Assembly: GCA_900754175.1 (NCBI GenBank)
Contig: CAAEBS010000076.1
Coordinates: forward strand, 1 to 27,431
Length of the DNA stretch: 27,431 bases
Direction: 5' to 3'
Source of the DNA: Clostridia bacterium
GTDB lineage: Bacteria; Bacillota; Clostridia; Oscillospirales; CAG-272
Shown here: one piece after another, positions 1 through 8,330 of the stretch
How the letters are laid out: each line of letters starts with the position of its first letter
Numbering within the stretch: position 1 is the first letter of the stretch
Made by a program: the position numbers and the translations under genes
The notes under the pieces: generated by a model
Told to the model about the DNA's origin: nothing
The model's database searches: none
The model's input: the letters and a program-made list of their open reading frames with translations, nothing else

Positions 1-1167
1 ATCACGCAGGATTTATCCTTGGAAATTTCGGGCAAGGCTCTGGAGAGATTCAAAAGCTTTTGCAGAAATATTCTCGGGACGCAGGTGGATGAGGTGCCGT
101 CGGAGCAAAGCATTTTCATGAAGCAGAGCTTATCTATCGTGTATTATGCGACCATTTTGTTTTTGCTGACGAACGGTTTTTATCTTGTCAAGAACATTGT
201 GATGAACACCATGATCGTGATCGACATGATACCGCTTTATATGATGGTGGCTTCTTCTCTCGCCATGTTGCTTTTCCTGACGTTTTATAAGAAATACGAT
301 TCGCCGCTGTCCCGCTTTGTCCTGCTTGCGTTTTACGCCATGGTGGTTGCCAGTGTTACTGTTTTTATGGTCTCCTGCAATTTTCACGAGATCGGGCTTT
401 CGATCTCCATGTGTTACCTTTTCATCATTATGGTTGCGCCGACCTATAAGCTGCCGGACACCATTATCATATGCGTCCTGATATCGGTCAGCTGGTGGCT
501 TCCCGCAAAGCTTCCTTATGCGGAGAACTACAATCTGTTCAAGCACTTTTTGTTGCGCTTTGCGATCGTTGCCGGATTCATTGCGGTCCGCTCGGTCTTT
601 ATCCGTCAGTCGGTCAGTGAAAGACGGGTAGGGGAGATGAACAATTCCTTTATCAAGCTTGCGTACAACGACATTATGACGGGCACGCTGAACAAGAAAG
701 CAATGGAGACCTACCGGACGTTTGTTGCCGAAAAGATGGCGCCCGAAAAAGTCAGCGTGATTATCTATGACGTGGACAATTTCAAATCCTACAACGATCA
801 TTATTCCCACGTGAAGGGCGATGAGGTGCTCAGACTGGTCGCCGGAAGCGTGGTGGACGTTCTTGAGAGATCCGACCGGTATCTTTTCCGCTTCGGCGGC
901 GAGGAGTTTGTCGTCATCCTGCCGGACGTTGCCGAGGAGGAAGCCCGTATCCTTGCGGGCGAGCTTCTGGAGGCGGTGCGCAGTATCGCCATTCCGAGGG
1001 ACGACGTGCCGGGCATGAGCATTGTAACCGCTTCGTTCGGAGTTGCCTGCGGGACAAGCGAAGAGCTGAACGACCTTTCCATTATGGTAAAGGCGGATAA
1101 ACAGCTTTACGTCGGCAAAGAAAACGGCAAAAACTGTGTGGCGGCAAGCGGCGTGATATACAGATAA
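1..1167 (+). CDS. Membrane-bound GGDEF diguanylate cyclase (5' end open)
   Basis: Makes the second messenger cyclic di-GMP from two GTP, at the cytoplasmic face of the membrane. The frame is open from base 1, so the gene probably starts upstream; a TTG at base 19 with CAGGA seven bases before it is an alternative start. Counting from that TTG, residues about 38-195 hold several hydrophobic segments (likely 5-6 membrane helices), and residues about 210-380 form the GGDEF domain. The active-site motif is GGEEF (293-297), preceded by the metal-site region YDVDNFK and by KGDEVLRL. The inhibitory I-site RxxD upstream of GGEEF is not intact: the spaced residues read R-S-D-R, so product inhibition may be absent. 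No recognised input domain is seen besides the membrane part. The AraC gene follows 61 bases on with no terminator between them, so the two may be co-transcribed. The family is certain; the signal it senses is unknown. Confidence 0.9.
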   Translation: MTQDLSLEISGKALERFKSFCRNILGTQVDEVPSEQSIFMKQSLSIVYYATILFLLTNGFYLVKNIVMNTMIVIDMIPLYMMVASSLAMLLFLTFYKKYDSPLSRFVLLAFYAMVVASVTVFMVSCNFHEIGLSISMCYLFIIMVAPTYKLPDTIIICVLISVSWWLPAKLPYAENYNLFKHFLLRFAIVAGFIAVRSVFIRQSVSERRVGEMNNSFIKLAYNDIMTGTLNKKAMETYRTFVAEKMAPEKVSVIIYDVDNFKSYNDHYSHVKGDEVLRLVAGSVVDVLERSDRYLFRFGGEEFVVILPDVAEEEARILAGELLEAVRSIAIPRDDVPGMSIVTASFGVACGTSEELNDLSIMVKADKQLYVGKENGKNCVAASGVIYR

Positions 1168-1228
1168 CCGAAAGCCGTGCACTTTTGCGGCGCCGGCAAA
1201 AAGGTAAAAGATAAGGAGGAATCGCACG

Positions 1229-2122
1229 ATGCAGGTTGGGCAGAATCCAAAACTGACGAATAAGATTGTCAACAACATCGGAAACGTGGACTGTATGGAT
1301 TTTTCCTTGCGCCTTTTCTGGCTGAAATATCTGGAAAACGACCAGAATTTATACAACAGCGCCCAGAACATGAATGAGCATTTTCATTCCTTTTTTGAAA
1401 TGCTGATCATTCTGGAGGGAGAGCTGGAGTATGAGATCGGGGAGGACTGCGTGCAGGTCCGGGCGGGGGAATACATTTTGTTTTTGCCGCAGGTCAGGCA
1501 CAGACTCCGGAAATATTCGGGGGTTCTGAAAAAGTACACGGTCGCTTTCAACTATCAGATGGAGGATAAAATGGGAATCGGTCAGGCGCTGACGCATCCC
1601 TATTATCTGGGCAGGCAGACCGAAAAAATGCTGTGTCCCTTGCGATACGTTCTGGAGTATCTGGACGATCAGAACAAATACGACCTGCTGATGATCCAGT
1701 ACCAGATGAGCTCTTTTTTCTGGAGCTTATGGGACAATCTGAACATTGAGAAAAAGGTCAGCAGCAAGCAGAACGATCTGGCGCCCAACGATGCGGAATT
1801 TTTCGACATGGTTTGCGATTATCTGAAAAACCATGCTTCCAGCCAGGTCAGCCTGGAGGAGGTGGCGAAAGTGTTCATGATCAGCAAGCGGCACCTGAAT
1901 CGCCGGCTGATGCAGTTCAAGGGCGTGTCCTACGGAAAGGTGCGGGATGAGGTCAAGTGCTCCATTGCCCGGGATCTTCTGTCCACCAATATGAGTATGT
2001 CGGAGATCAGCGAGGCGATCGGCATGAGCAATGAGTACAGCTTCAACCGCTTCTTCAAGCGGGTGGAGGGCATGACGCCCGGGCGCTACCGGGATGCGAT
2101 CCGGAGCAGTAACTACAAATAA
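1229..2122 (+). CDS. AraC/XylS-family transcriptional regulator with cupin sensor
   Basis: A DNA-binding regulator of 297 residues, the usual AraC length. Residues about 45-105 form a cupin-like ligand pocket (FFEMLIILEGELEYEIG followed by AGEYILFLPQVRH, typical of AraC_binding domains that sense sugars). Residues about 190-292 hold two helix-turn-helix units: the first around VSLEEVAKVFMISKRHLNR, the second around SEISEAIGMSNEYSFNRFFK, ending in the conserved M-T-P-G-R-Y-R. The ATG at 1229 has a perfect AAGGAGGA eight bases upstream (1213-1220). An intrinsic terminator lies just after the stop. It is divided from the large surface-glycan cluster only by that terminator and a leader region, so it is the best candidate for a local activator responding to a sugar released by the cluster. 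That role is inferred from position; no operator was identified with confidence. Confidence 0.92.
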   Translation: MQVGQNPKLTNKIVNNIGNVDCMDFSLRLFWLKYLENDQNLYNSAQNMNEHFHSFFEMLIILEGELEYEIGEDCVQVRAGEYILFLPQVRHRLRKYSGVLKKYTVAFNYQMEDKMGIGQALTHPYYLGRQTEKMLCPLRYVLEYLDDQNKYDLLMIQYQMSSFFWSLWDNLNIEKKVSSKQNDLAPNDAEFFDMVCDYLKNHASSQVSLEEVAKVFMISKRHLNRRLMQFKGVSYGKVRDEVKCSIARDLLSTNMSMSEISEAIGMSNEYSFNRFFKRVEGMTPGRYRDAIRSSNYK

Positions 2123-2142
2123 AAGCGAATAAACGGCAGTCG

Positions 2143-2193
2143 GCGACTGTCCTGTACGGATAAAACAGATCCGTACAGGCGGTCGCTTTTTTT
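2143..2193 (+). terminator. Rho-independent terminator after the AraC gene
   Basis: An inverted repeat pairs GCGAC plus CCTGTACGGAT with ATCCGTACAGG plus GGTCGC around a short AAAACAG loop. The stem runs about 16 base pairs with a small internal mismatch and is followed directly by TTTTTTT. It starts about 20 bases after the AraC stop codon. It should separate transcription of the two upstream genes from the cluster that begins at 2456. Confidence 0.9.
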
Positions 2194-2320
2194 GCGCTTT
2201 TTGGGATGGCACGTTCGGTAGGGAAGTAAATATTTCCATGTCCATTTCGGTTAAAAAAATGGCTTGCAAAGCTATTTACTCATATGTGCATATATGCTAA
2301 AATATATACGAAATAAAAGA
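2194..2320. other. AT-rich intergenic region, promoter likely but not resolved
   Basis: First part of a 333-base gap between the AraC gene and the LamG cluster. It becomes AT-rich after about 2225 and holds a perfect 10-bp palindrome GCATATATGC (2288-2297). A TTGCAA at 2264-2269 could be a -35 element, but no good -10 hexamer lies 16-18 bases after it, so I do not mark a promoter. Given the terminator just upstream and the cluster just downstream, the promoter and any AraC operator for the cluster should lie here or in the following leader. Confidence 0.4.
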
Positions 2321-2399
2321 CTTTTCCTGATATTTTGTTGACTGAAAACTCAATTGATTTGTCACTTTGCGGTATTTTTATGTCAATATCAGGTAAAAG
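2321..2399 (+). promoter_or_regulatory. Structured leader: 14-bp inverted repeat with nested hairpins
   Basis: CTTTTCCTGATATT (2321-2334) pairs with AATATCAGG-T-AAAAG (2385-2399), a 14-bp stem with one bulged T around a 50-base loop. Inside the loop, TTGACT...ACTCAA can form a small hairpin and TCAATTGA is a palindrome. The repeat ends 56 bases before the start of the first LamG gene. It could be a folded 5' leader (cis-regulatory RNA) or paired DNA operator half-sites. I do not recognise a known riboswitch class. There is no U-run directly after it, so it is not a plain terminator. Confidence 0.45.
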
Positions 2400-2455
2400 C
2401 ATTCCGGGCAAAAGGAAAAACCAAGCAAAATTTTAAATCTGAAAAGGAGAGCAAG

Positions 2456-4432
2456 ATGAAAAAGCGCAGACTCATTTCCGTAATTCTTTGCATGATCATG
2501 ATTTTACAGCTGACTCCCATGGTTTTTGCCGAAGATGTGGAAGAAAGAAATCCGGAGGACTATCTGATCAGTAAATGGGACTTTGAGGGTTCCGACCTTG
2601 AAACACAGCTTGCCGACAAGGCGGAAAAGGGAAGTACGTCGGATCCCGTGGAGCTTGTAGGGGAAGGAATTGTCATTGAAAACGGGGTGATGAAGATCCC
2701 GACCACCGCCAAAACCTACGCACGGGTCAAATGTCCGGAGGGAAGCGACCAGTATTCCATGGCAAACAAAACGGTGATCTTCCGGGCAAAAATTTCCGAA
2801 GTGACGGAGGGCAGCACCCTGGTTGCCGGCATCTTCGGCAAAGCGGGACTCTGGAACGTTTATTTTGCCAATGCCAAGATCGGACGTGCGCTTTCCCTGC
2901 ATTACGTCAAATTTGACAAAGATACCGGGGAAACCTCCAGCCAGACCATATGCCCCACCTCCCTCGACCAGGAAAATTGTTTCCCCACGACAACCGACGT
3001 GTATCTGACTTACGCCGCTACCACCGTCTTTGATGAGGAGAACGGAACGGCGGTAACCACCTTTTACCGTTCCAATGTGGAAAATCCCACGTCGGCTGAA
3101 GATTTTGTGGTGCTGTCCAGCGGTACATACACGGTGGATGCGTCGGCAAAGCTCAGCTCTGAGAACGATCTGATCATCGGCAAACGCTTTGGCGACATAA
3201 GCAAAGACAGAATGCTGAACTCCGCTTTCACCGATATTATGATATATGACACGATCCTGACCGAGCAGGAGATCGTCCGGGTCAGCAGTAGATTGAAAGA
3301 AGCGGAAACGTCCGATACGTCGGAAGAACCCGATCTGAGTACGGCGCTTGACCGGCATTTGGTCTCGCACTATGATTTTGAAGGAGAAACGCTTGATGAG
3401 CGGTATGCGGATAAGGCGACCGTCGGCGTGACCCGGGACAGTCTCAAGCCGGTCAAGAAAAAGCAGATGATCGTTGCCAACGGCGGTACCGCCTACGTTC
3501 CCGGAGACGGAGGACATCTGCTGTATACGGCGTCCGACGACATCCGCAACGTCTATTCCATGACCTTCTATTCCAAGCTGAAATGGAATTACACCACGGC
3601 GGGCAATCCGAATACGGCGTTTGCGGATCTGATGTTCTATGAAAAGCTTTTCCGCATCTTCAAGCAGGGAACCAATGACGCCAGCGCCCCGGCGATCTTT
3701 GAAGCGAGAGCGTTCGGAACAAGCACCACGGTGCGGGCGATCAATGACAAGCTTACGGTGGCGGAGGGCGAATGGTTCTGGATCGCTCTGAGCATGGAGA
3801 TTGATTCGGAGAATCAGGCGACGGCGGTGCTGTATCTTTCCAACGACGGATTTCACTATACGTCGGTGAGTGCCACCTACAAGTTCACCGATGAGGAGCT
3901 TGCCACGCTGAACGCCAATATGAATGCGGCGACCAAAAAGATCTACAACGGGTATACGTCCGCAAGAAACGTGGATTATACCTTCGACGACATCCGTTTT
4001 TACGACGTGGCGCTGACAGAGGAAGAGCTGATAAGCATCTGCACACCGGTTTATCTGCAAAGAAAACTGGGGGATGAAAACGATATCAGAGTTCTCTGTA
4101 TGTTGCCGGAAAACATAGCGGAGAGCTGCCAGGGCATCGGATTTGTTTTTGCGACTTCTGCGGATGCACTTGTCATCGGCGGGGAAAAGGTGGCGGACAG
4201 CGGCATCATGAAAACTTTGTATGCCGGCGTGCGCTATACCGACGGCACCGGCACCCATACTGTCACCGCCGCAAAACACGGAAGCTACGGATTTGCCGTT
4301 ACGGTCCTTGGCGGGATTCCTGCCGACAAGCTGGATACCCTGATTTACTTCCGACCGTATATCGTGAACGGGGACGGAAGCATATCGTACGGAAAGATTT
4401 CGGCGTTTACGGTAAACGAAATTCCGGCGTGA
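2456..4432 (+). CDS. Secreted protein with two LamG-like (concanavalin A fold) domains
   Basis: A 658-residue exported protein of unknown substrate. The ATG at 2456 is chosen because AAAAGGAGA sits just upstream and it opens a classic signal peptide (MKKRRLISVILCMIMILQ..., cleavage after about A25); the same frame stays open further upstream without a ribosome site. Domain 1 (about 35-275) begins LISKWDFEG and carries LIIGKRFGDISKDR; domain 2 (about 299-530) begins LVSHYDFEGETL. Both look like LamG/concanavalin A-like jelly-roll modules, usually carbohydrate-binding. The C-terminal 120 residues form a separate module (IRVLCMLPENI... YFRPYIVNGDGSISYG) resembling a C-terminal piece common in clostridial surface proteins that I cannot name. 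Unlike three neighbours it has no C-terminal membrane segment and no lipobox, so it is probably released. Domain 1 is most like the LamG unit at 11664, domain 2 like that at 4656. Confidence 0.85.
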   Translation: MKKRRLISVILCMIMILQLTPMVFAEDVEERNPEDYLISKWDFEGSDLETQLADKAEKGSTSDPVELVGEGIVIENGVMKIPTTAKTYARVKCPEGSDQYSMANKTVIFRAKISEVTEGSTLVAGIFGKAGLWNVYFANAKIGRALSLHYVKFDKDTGETSSQTICPTSLDQENCFPTTTDVYLTYAATTVFDEENGTAVTTFYRSNVENPTSAEDFVVLSSGTYTVDASAKLSSENDLIIGKRFGDISKDRMLNSAFTDIMIYDTILTEQEIVRVSSRLKEAETSDTSEEPDLSTALDRHLVSHYDFEGETLDERYADKATVGVTRDSLKPVKKKQMIVANGGTAYVPGDGGHLLYTASDDIRNVYSMTFYSKLKWNYTTAGNPNTAFADLMFYEKLFRIFKQGTNDASAPAIFEARAFGTSTTVRAINDKLTVAEGEWFWIALSMEIDSENQATAVLYLSNDGFHYTSVSATYKFTDEELATLNANMNAATKKIYNGYTSARNVDYTFDDIRFYDVALTEEELISICTPVYLQRKLGDENDIRVLCMLPENIAESCQGIGFVFATSADALVIGGEKVADSGIMKTLYAGVRYTDGTGTHTVTAAKHGSYGFAVTVLGGIPADKLDTLIYFRPYIVNGDGSISYGKISAFTVNEIPA

Positions 4433-4460
4433 CCAGCAAACAGGAGAAGGGAGAAATTTT

Positions 4461-4592
4461 ATGAAACGCTATGTAAAAGCAGAGATGACGATAGAGCGGT
4501 TTCCTGAAATAGCAGACGTGATCACCGTTTCCATTCAGGATGTCGGGGAGGACGCCGATTATATCAGAACTCCTGCCGATAATATCTGGTAA
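4461..4592 (+). CDS. Small ORF, 43 residues, leader-peptide-like
   Basis: A short reading frame that begins MKRYVKAEMTIERFPEIADV and ends TPADNIW. It has a very strong ribosome site (AGGAGAAGGGAG at 4442-4453) about eight bases before the ATG, sits 28 bases after the previous stop, and has its own TAA 63 bases before the next start. The composition is acidic with no membrane segment. The pattern K-[RK]-Y-x-K-x-x-x-x-I-E-x-F-x-x-x-x-D-V-I-T resembles many short clostridial ORFs of the form MKKYEKP...E...F...EDVITTS whose function I do not know. It could be a peptide precursor, a leader peptide, or a small cytoplasmic protein. No modification enzyme or peptide exporter is in the window. Confidence 0.6.
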   Translation: MKRYVKAEMTIERFPEIADVITVSIQDVGEDADYIRTPADNIW

Positions 4593-4655
4593 AAAAGAGA
4601 GCAGGAATCCTTTTTGACAAAATTTATACAAAAATTAAAGGAGAAGAATAGTATC

Positions 4656-5837
4656 ATGAAAAAACTGAAAATTTTTAGCTTATTGTTTGTTGTTTTATTA
4701 GCACTTGGTTCTGCTGTCCCGGTATTTGCTGTTGAAGAAAACGAATTGGTTGCCTCTCCTGAAGTAAACATAAACGATTCTCTTGTTTCCTGGTGGAACT
4801 TTGAAGGAGAGAATGAAGCCGATATGCTGAAGGATAAAGCCACGAAAGGAGAAAGTACGGATGACCTGACAAAGAAAGGTTCCGGCACTGTTATTGAAAA
4901 CGGAGTGGCTTATATTCCCAGTGCATATGAGAACCATTTGGATCTCACTGCTGCAACAAAGGATATGACAAATGTGACTTCTATGACGATTTACATGAAG
5001 GCAAAATACAGCGGAGAAAACACAGATTTTGCAGACTTGATTACGTATAACGGGCTGTATCGCATTTATAAATTAAAGGATACCACTTCTCCAAACGGTG
5101 CTGTAATGGAAGCTTCTGCTTTTGCAACCAAAAATAACAGCAAGTTGGGAACCGTTCGCATTAGACCGAAATCAGAAGAATCTGTGAAAATCGTACAGGA
5201 TGAGTGGTTTTATATTGCGTTGACTATGGAGATCGACGCAGACAATAAGGGTACTGCGATCATGTACATTTCTAAGGATGGTCTTACTTATTACAAAACA
5301 GTAACAAACATAGCCTTTACGGATGCGGTCATAGACGATATGAAAGTCAGACAAGAGGATACAAAAGCATTGGTGACAATCGGAAAAATGATCGGCAGTA
5401 ATGACATCTCGGACAGAGGAATCAGCTATTGGTTTGATGATATCCGCATTTACAATACTGTTTTAACAGAGAAGGAATTGGCAAGGATCATCCCTAATTC
5501 CTTGGAATTGCGTGCCGAATCGGACATACCGGATAACCCGAATCCTCCAGATGACAATGAGTCGGGCACCCCTCCCACAACAAAGCCGGATAACACCCCT
5601 TCAACGAAGCCGGGGACATCTACAAAACCCGCTGATACGGCGCCCACAACTACCAAGCCGATGGAAACCGAAGCAGTGACGGATGGTTCGTCCAGTCAAA
5701 CTGAAAAATCCGGTTGCGGCTCTGTAATGAGTACAGGGCTTGCCGTGACGGTTGCCGCAGTAGTGCTTGGGTGTGGAACTTTTTGGAAGAGAAGAAAAAA
5801 GACAGTAAAAGAAAATCACTCAGGGGAGAGAAAATGA
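4656..5837 (+). CDS. LamG-like surface protein with Pro/Thr linker and GC-x-S C-terminal anchor
   Basis: A 393-residue exported, membrane-anchored protein. The ATG at 4656 follows AAAGGAGAAG and begins a signal peptide (cleavage after about A25). Residues about 38-283 are one LamG-like domain (LVSWWNFEGENEADML...; FDDIRIYNTVLTEKEL), closest in pattern to domain 2 of the protein at 2456. Residues about 290-347 are a Pro/Thr/Asp-rich wall-spanning linker. The end is tripartite: E-K-S-G-C-G-S at 350-356, a hydrophobic stretch, then KRRKK. The same E-K-x-G-C-x-S start of the anchor recurs in the genes at 8395 and 20947. Its stop overlaps the start of the next gene, so translation is probably coupled. 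Base composition is AT-rich compared with most of the cluster. Substrate unknown; binding of a glycan is inferred from the fold. Confidence 0.85.
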   Translation: MKKLKIFSLLFVVLLALGSAVPVFAVEENELVASPEVNINDSLVSWWNFEGENEADMLKDKATKGESTDDLTKKGSGTVIENGVAYIPSAYENHLDLTAATKDMTNVTSMTIYMKAKYSGENTDFADLITYNGLYRIYKLKDTTSPNGAVMEASAFATKNNSKLGTVRIRPKSEESVKIVQDEWFYIALTMEIDADNKGTAIMYISKDGLTYYKTVTNIAFTDAVIDDMKVRQEDTKALVTIGKMIGSNDISDRGISYWFDDIRIYNTVLTEKELARIIPNSLELRAESDIPDNPNPPDDNESGTPPTTKPDNTPSTKPGTSTKPADTAPTTTKPMETEAVTDGSSSQTEKSGCGSVMSTGLAVTVAAVVLGCGTFWKRRKKTVKENHSGERK

Positions 5838-8290
5838 TGAAAAGTAGCCTTGCAAAACGGCTTATCCCGCTTGGAATGGTATTTTTTATTCTGTGCTCAA
5901 GTTCGTGTTCTTCCCAAAAGGGAAATGTTCCGTCAAATTCAGAAAATGATACGAATGAACCGGTTGTGCAAGAGCCCGTGCCGGAGGTTCCGGCTGTGGA
6001 TTACAATGCGGAGTTTTTGAAGTTGGTGGAAGAGATGTCACCGATCGTCGCATGGAACTGTGAGCCGGGAGAAAATGAAAATTTTCTTTCGGATGCAGTG
6101 TCCGGAGTTCCGGCGGCACTTGTAAATGGTGCGTCATTTACAAAAGGATATTCGGGTAACGGGATTGTCACCTCTTCCATGAACGGGAGTTATTTGGATA
6201 TCGGAACAGGGAAGCTTGGGAGTTTGCTCAGCGGGAAAGATGCCATTACTGTGAGTATGTGGGTGATGCCTTATAACAATTATAATTCCACAAATTATCG
6301 GTTGTTTTCGCTGCCAATTGACGGCGGAAAGGGCGGCTTTCAGGTGCATTATCAGAGTACTGGAGTGAAGGTAAGCGGCAGAAGCATTTCCACAGAAGGG
6401 CTTCTTTCCAAAACATTTGAGTATAAATTGAAGAATCCTGCACTGGGAACAATGGCAAAGTACAGTAACGAAGGTCAGTGGCAGCACCTGGTGGTGACAC
6501 TGAATTTTGAAAAGAAACAAATCCTTTTCTATGTAAACGGAACCAGGATAATCGGGGAGGGGAATGAATCTTTTTTCTCAGATACCTTTCAGCTTGGCAA
6601 TCCAAGTGAATCGGAATGCATTGGCGGGGCGCCGCAAAGCAATGTATACAGCTTTAACGGCGTAATGGATAATATTTTTATTTTTGATCGTGCGTTGAGT
6701 GGGAAAGAGGTCTCCAGTCTTTACATGCAGCCCGGTGTGGATGATTCACCGATCATAGATGAACTGCTGTTACAGTCGTTGATCGAACGAATGGGCGATG
6801 ACATTGCATTATATTCCGGCTGCAGTAATTTGATCCAAGGCGGAATGGTGCATCCTGTTGATGCTTCTGATTTCTCGGCGGCTCCGTTGATTGACAACGG
6901 TCGTTTCCTTATTCCGGAAAGTGCAGCGAAAGCCTATTTCCCTGTCAGGGAACATATTTCCACGGTGGAATTGAATGGCAGGTCTTACTTATCGTTACAG
7001 CAGCTTTGTGAAGCCAACGGAAAATTTTTATTGGAATATGGCGATGTTGCCATGGTCTTGTCGAGTGCGGATAAATTTCAGAAAGATACCGATGCCCCAT
7101 TGCTGGATCGCATTGCCCTGTTTTTTGAATCTCCATCAGCGACATTGGAGTTTTCCGAGTGGGAATTGTCCCGTACAGTCGTGTCGCAAAAAGGAGATCT
7201 GAAGGGAGCGATTAGGGGATGCGCCAGCCCCAGTATAGCCAAAATTGGCAATACGATCTATGCTTCTATGGATTCCAATGCCAGACAAGTATATGTTTTT
7301 GCTTCCGAAGACAATGGAAAAAGCTATGATTTTCGCAGTAAAATCGACAATTTCAAATTTGCGTCTCTTTTCACTCTGAATAATGAACTGTATCTGCTTG
7401 GCGTAGAGGTGGATGGAGATGTGGGACGCTATGCTGCTATTACCAAAAGTACGGATGGAGGACGGACATGGAGCAAGATTACTCCGAATAGCGGACGTTT
7501 GCCGCAAAGCAGCGATGGTTTTGCCGCACTTTCTTCCTCCACTGCTGTACTGATAGCAAACGGTAGAGTGTACAAGGCATACAGCGGGCAGGCAATAAAC
7601 GGAAAATCTTTCTCTTGGCGAAAGGGATGTTCCTGCTATATAGAAAGTGCACCGGTTACTTTGGATTTGCTGAACCCTGCCAACTGGACCGTTTCCAATT
7701 CGGTCAGCTTTGACACCAATACATATCTTTCTCATCCGAATGCGTCTGATGTTCCCACTTATGTATATTGTCAGGAGGGGAATATGGTTTTGGCAAAGGA
7801 TGGTTCGGTGCGTGCAATTTATCGTGTGGATTCTGTACCGATTCCGGGATATGCCATTATGTTAAAGCTTTCCGATGACGGGAAAGTTTTGACTTATGAC
7901 CGCACATCGCCCGATTCTATGCTTTCCTTTGAGGGTGGAATTACAAAATGTACCATTCGGTATGATGAAACAAGTGGGAAGTATCTTGCTTTCGTTAACA
8001 ATATCACCGATGGACGCAGCTGGGCACAGCGTAATGTACTTTCCCTTGCTGTTTCTGATGATTTGGTCAATTGGAGACTTTGCAAAACGATTCTGGTTGA
8101 CCGCTCGTTCATGAACGATTATATTTCCATTACCCGTCATGCATTTCAGTATGTAGATTGGATAGTGGACGGGGATGATATTATTTTTACGGTCAGAGAA
8201 GCGATGGGAGATTCGGAAAACTATCATAACGCAAATTATTTGACTTTTTATCGGCTTTCAGATTACCGTGAACTCATCTGCGACTCATAG
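5834..8290 (+). CDS. Multidomain lipoprotein: LamG-like, copper-amine-oxidase-N-like, sialidase-like propeller
   Basis: An 818-residue exported protein. The start is ATG 5834 (ATGA overlap with the upstream stop) or the adjacent ATG 5837; GGGGAG at 5823-5828 serves both. The N-terminus is a lipoprotein-type signal ending in S-S-S-C, a weak lipobox. Residues about 70-305 are a LamG-like domain (DAITVSMWVMPYNNYN..., GVMDNIFIFDRALSGKEV). Residues about 330-415 resemble the copper amine oxidase N-terminal-like stalk module (GRFLIPESAAKAYFPVRE). Residues about 455-815 are a BNR/sialidase-like beta-propeller with Asp-boxes SEDNGKSYDF (near 491-500) and STDGGRTWSK (539-548). The extreme C-terminus (NANYLTFYRLSDYRELI) matches the two cytoplasmic propellers at 10221 and 18033. 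No sialidase-type R-I-P motif is visible, so catalytic activity is uncertain. AT-rich like its partner at 4656; a 12-bp hairpin follows. Confidence 0.82.
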   Translation: MMKSSLAKRLIPLGMVFFILCSSSCSSQKGNVPSNSENDTNEPVVQEPVPEVPAVDYNAEFLKLVEEMSPIVAWNCEPGENENFLSDAVSGVPAALVNGASFTKGYSGNGIVTSSMNGSYLDIGTGKLGSLLSGKDAITVSMWVMPYNNYNSTNYRLFSLPIDGGKGGFQVHYQSTGVKVSGRSISTEGLLSKTFEYKLKNPALGTMAKYSNEGQWQHLVVTLNFEKKQILFYVNGTRIIGEGNESFFSDTFQLGNPSESECIGGAPQSNVYSFNGVMDNIFIFDRALSGKEVSSLYMQPGVDDSPIIDELLLQSLIERMGDDIALYSGCSNLIQGGMVHPVDASDFSAAPLIDNGRFLIPESAAKAYFPVREHISTVELNGRSYLSLQQLCEANGKFLLEYGDVAMVLSSADKFQKDTDAPLLDRIALFFESPSATLEFSEWELSRTVVSQKGDLKGAIRGCASPSIAKIGNTIYASMDSNARQVYVFASEDNGKSYDFRSKIDNFKFASLFTLNNELYLLGVEVDGDVGRYAAITKSTDGGRTWSKITPNSGRLPQSSDGFAALSSSTAVLIANGRVYKAYSGQAINGKSFSWRKGCSCYIESAPVTLDLLNPANWTVSNSVSFDTNTYLSHPNASDVPTYVYCQEGNMVLAKDGSVRAIYRVDSVPIPGYAIMLKLSDDGKVLTYDRTSPDSMLSFEGGITKCTIRYDETSGKYLAFVNNITDGRSWAQRNVLSLAVSDDLVNWRLCKTILVDRSFMNDYISITRHAFQYVDWIVDGDDIIFTVREAMGDSENYHNANYLTFYRLSDYRELICDS

Positions 8291-8298
8291 AAAAATTG

Positions 8299-8330
8299 AA
8301 GGCAATACTGTACTTTTGCAGTATTGCCTT
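8299..8330 (+). terminator. Perfect 12-bp hairpin after the AT-rich gene pair
   Basis: AAGGCAATACTG, an 8-base loop, then CAGTATTGCCTT form a perfect stem eight bases after the stop of the LamG/sialidase-like lipoprotein. The T-run (TTTTTTT) lies about 12 bases after the stem rather than next to it, so termination may be partial. On the opposite strand the stem is followed by CAATTTTT, so it could act in both directions. The next gene starts 65 bases further on. Confidence 0.65.

Noticed and set aside
2354..2455. Upstream in-frame extension of the two-LamG protein
   Set aside because: It would put a long unconserved stretch before a clean signal peptide, and the good ribosome site is directly before ATG 2456.
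4614..4619. Perfect TTGACA as a promoter -35 box before the AT-rich gene pair
   Set aside because: The position 17 bases downstream is already the ribosome site, with no -10 hexamer at proper spacing; TATACA is only five bases away.
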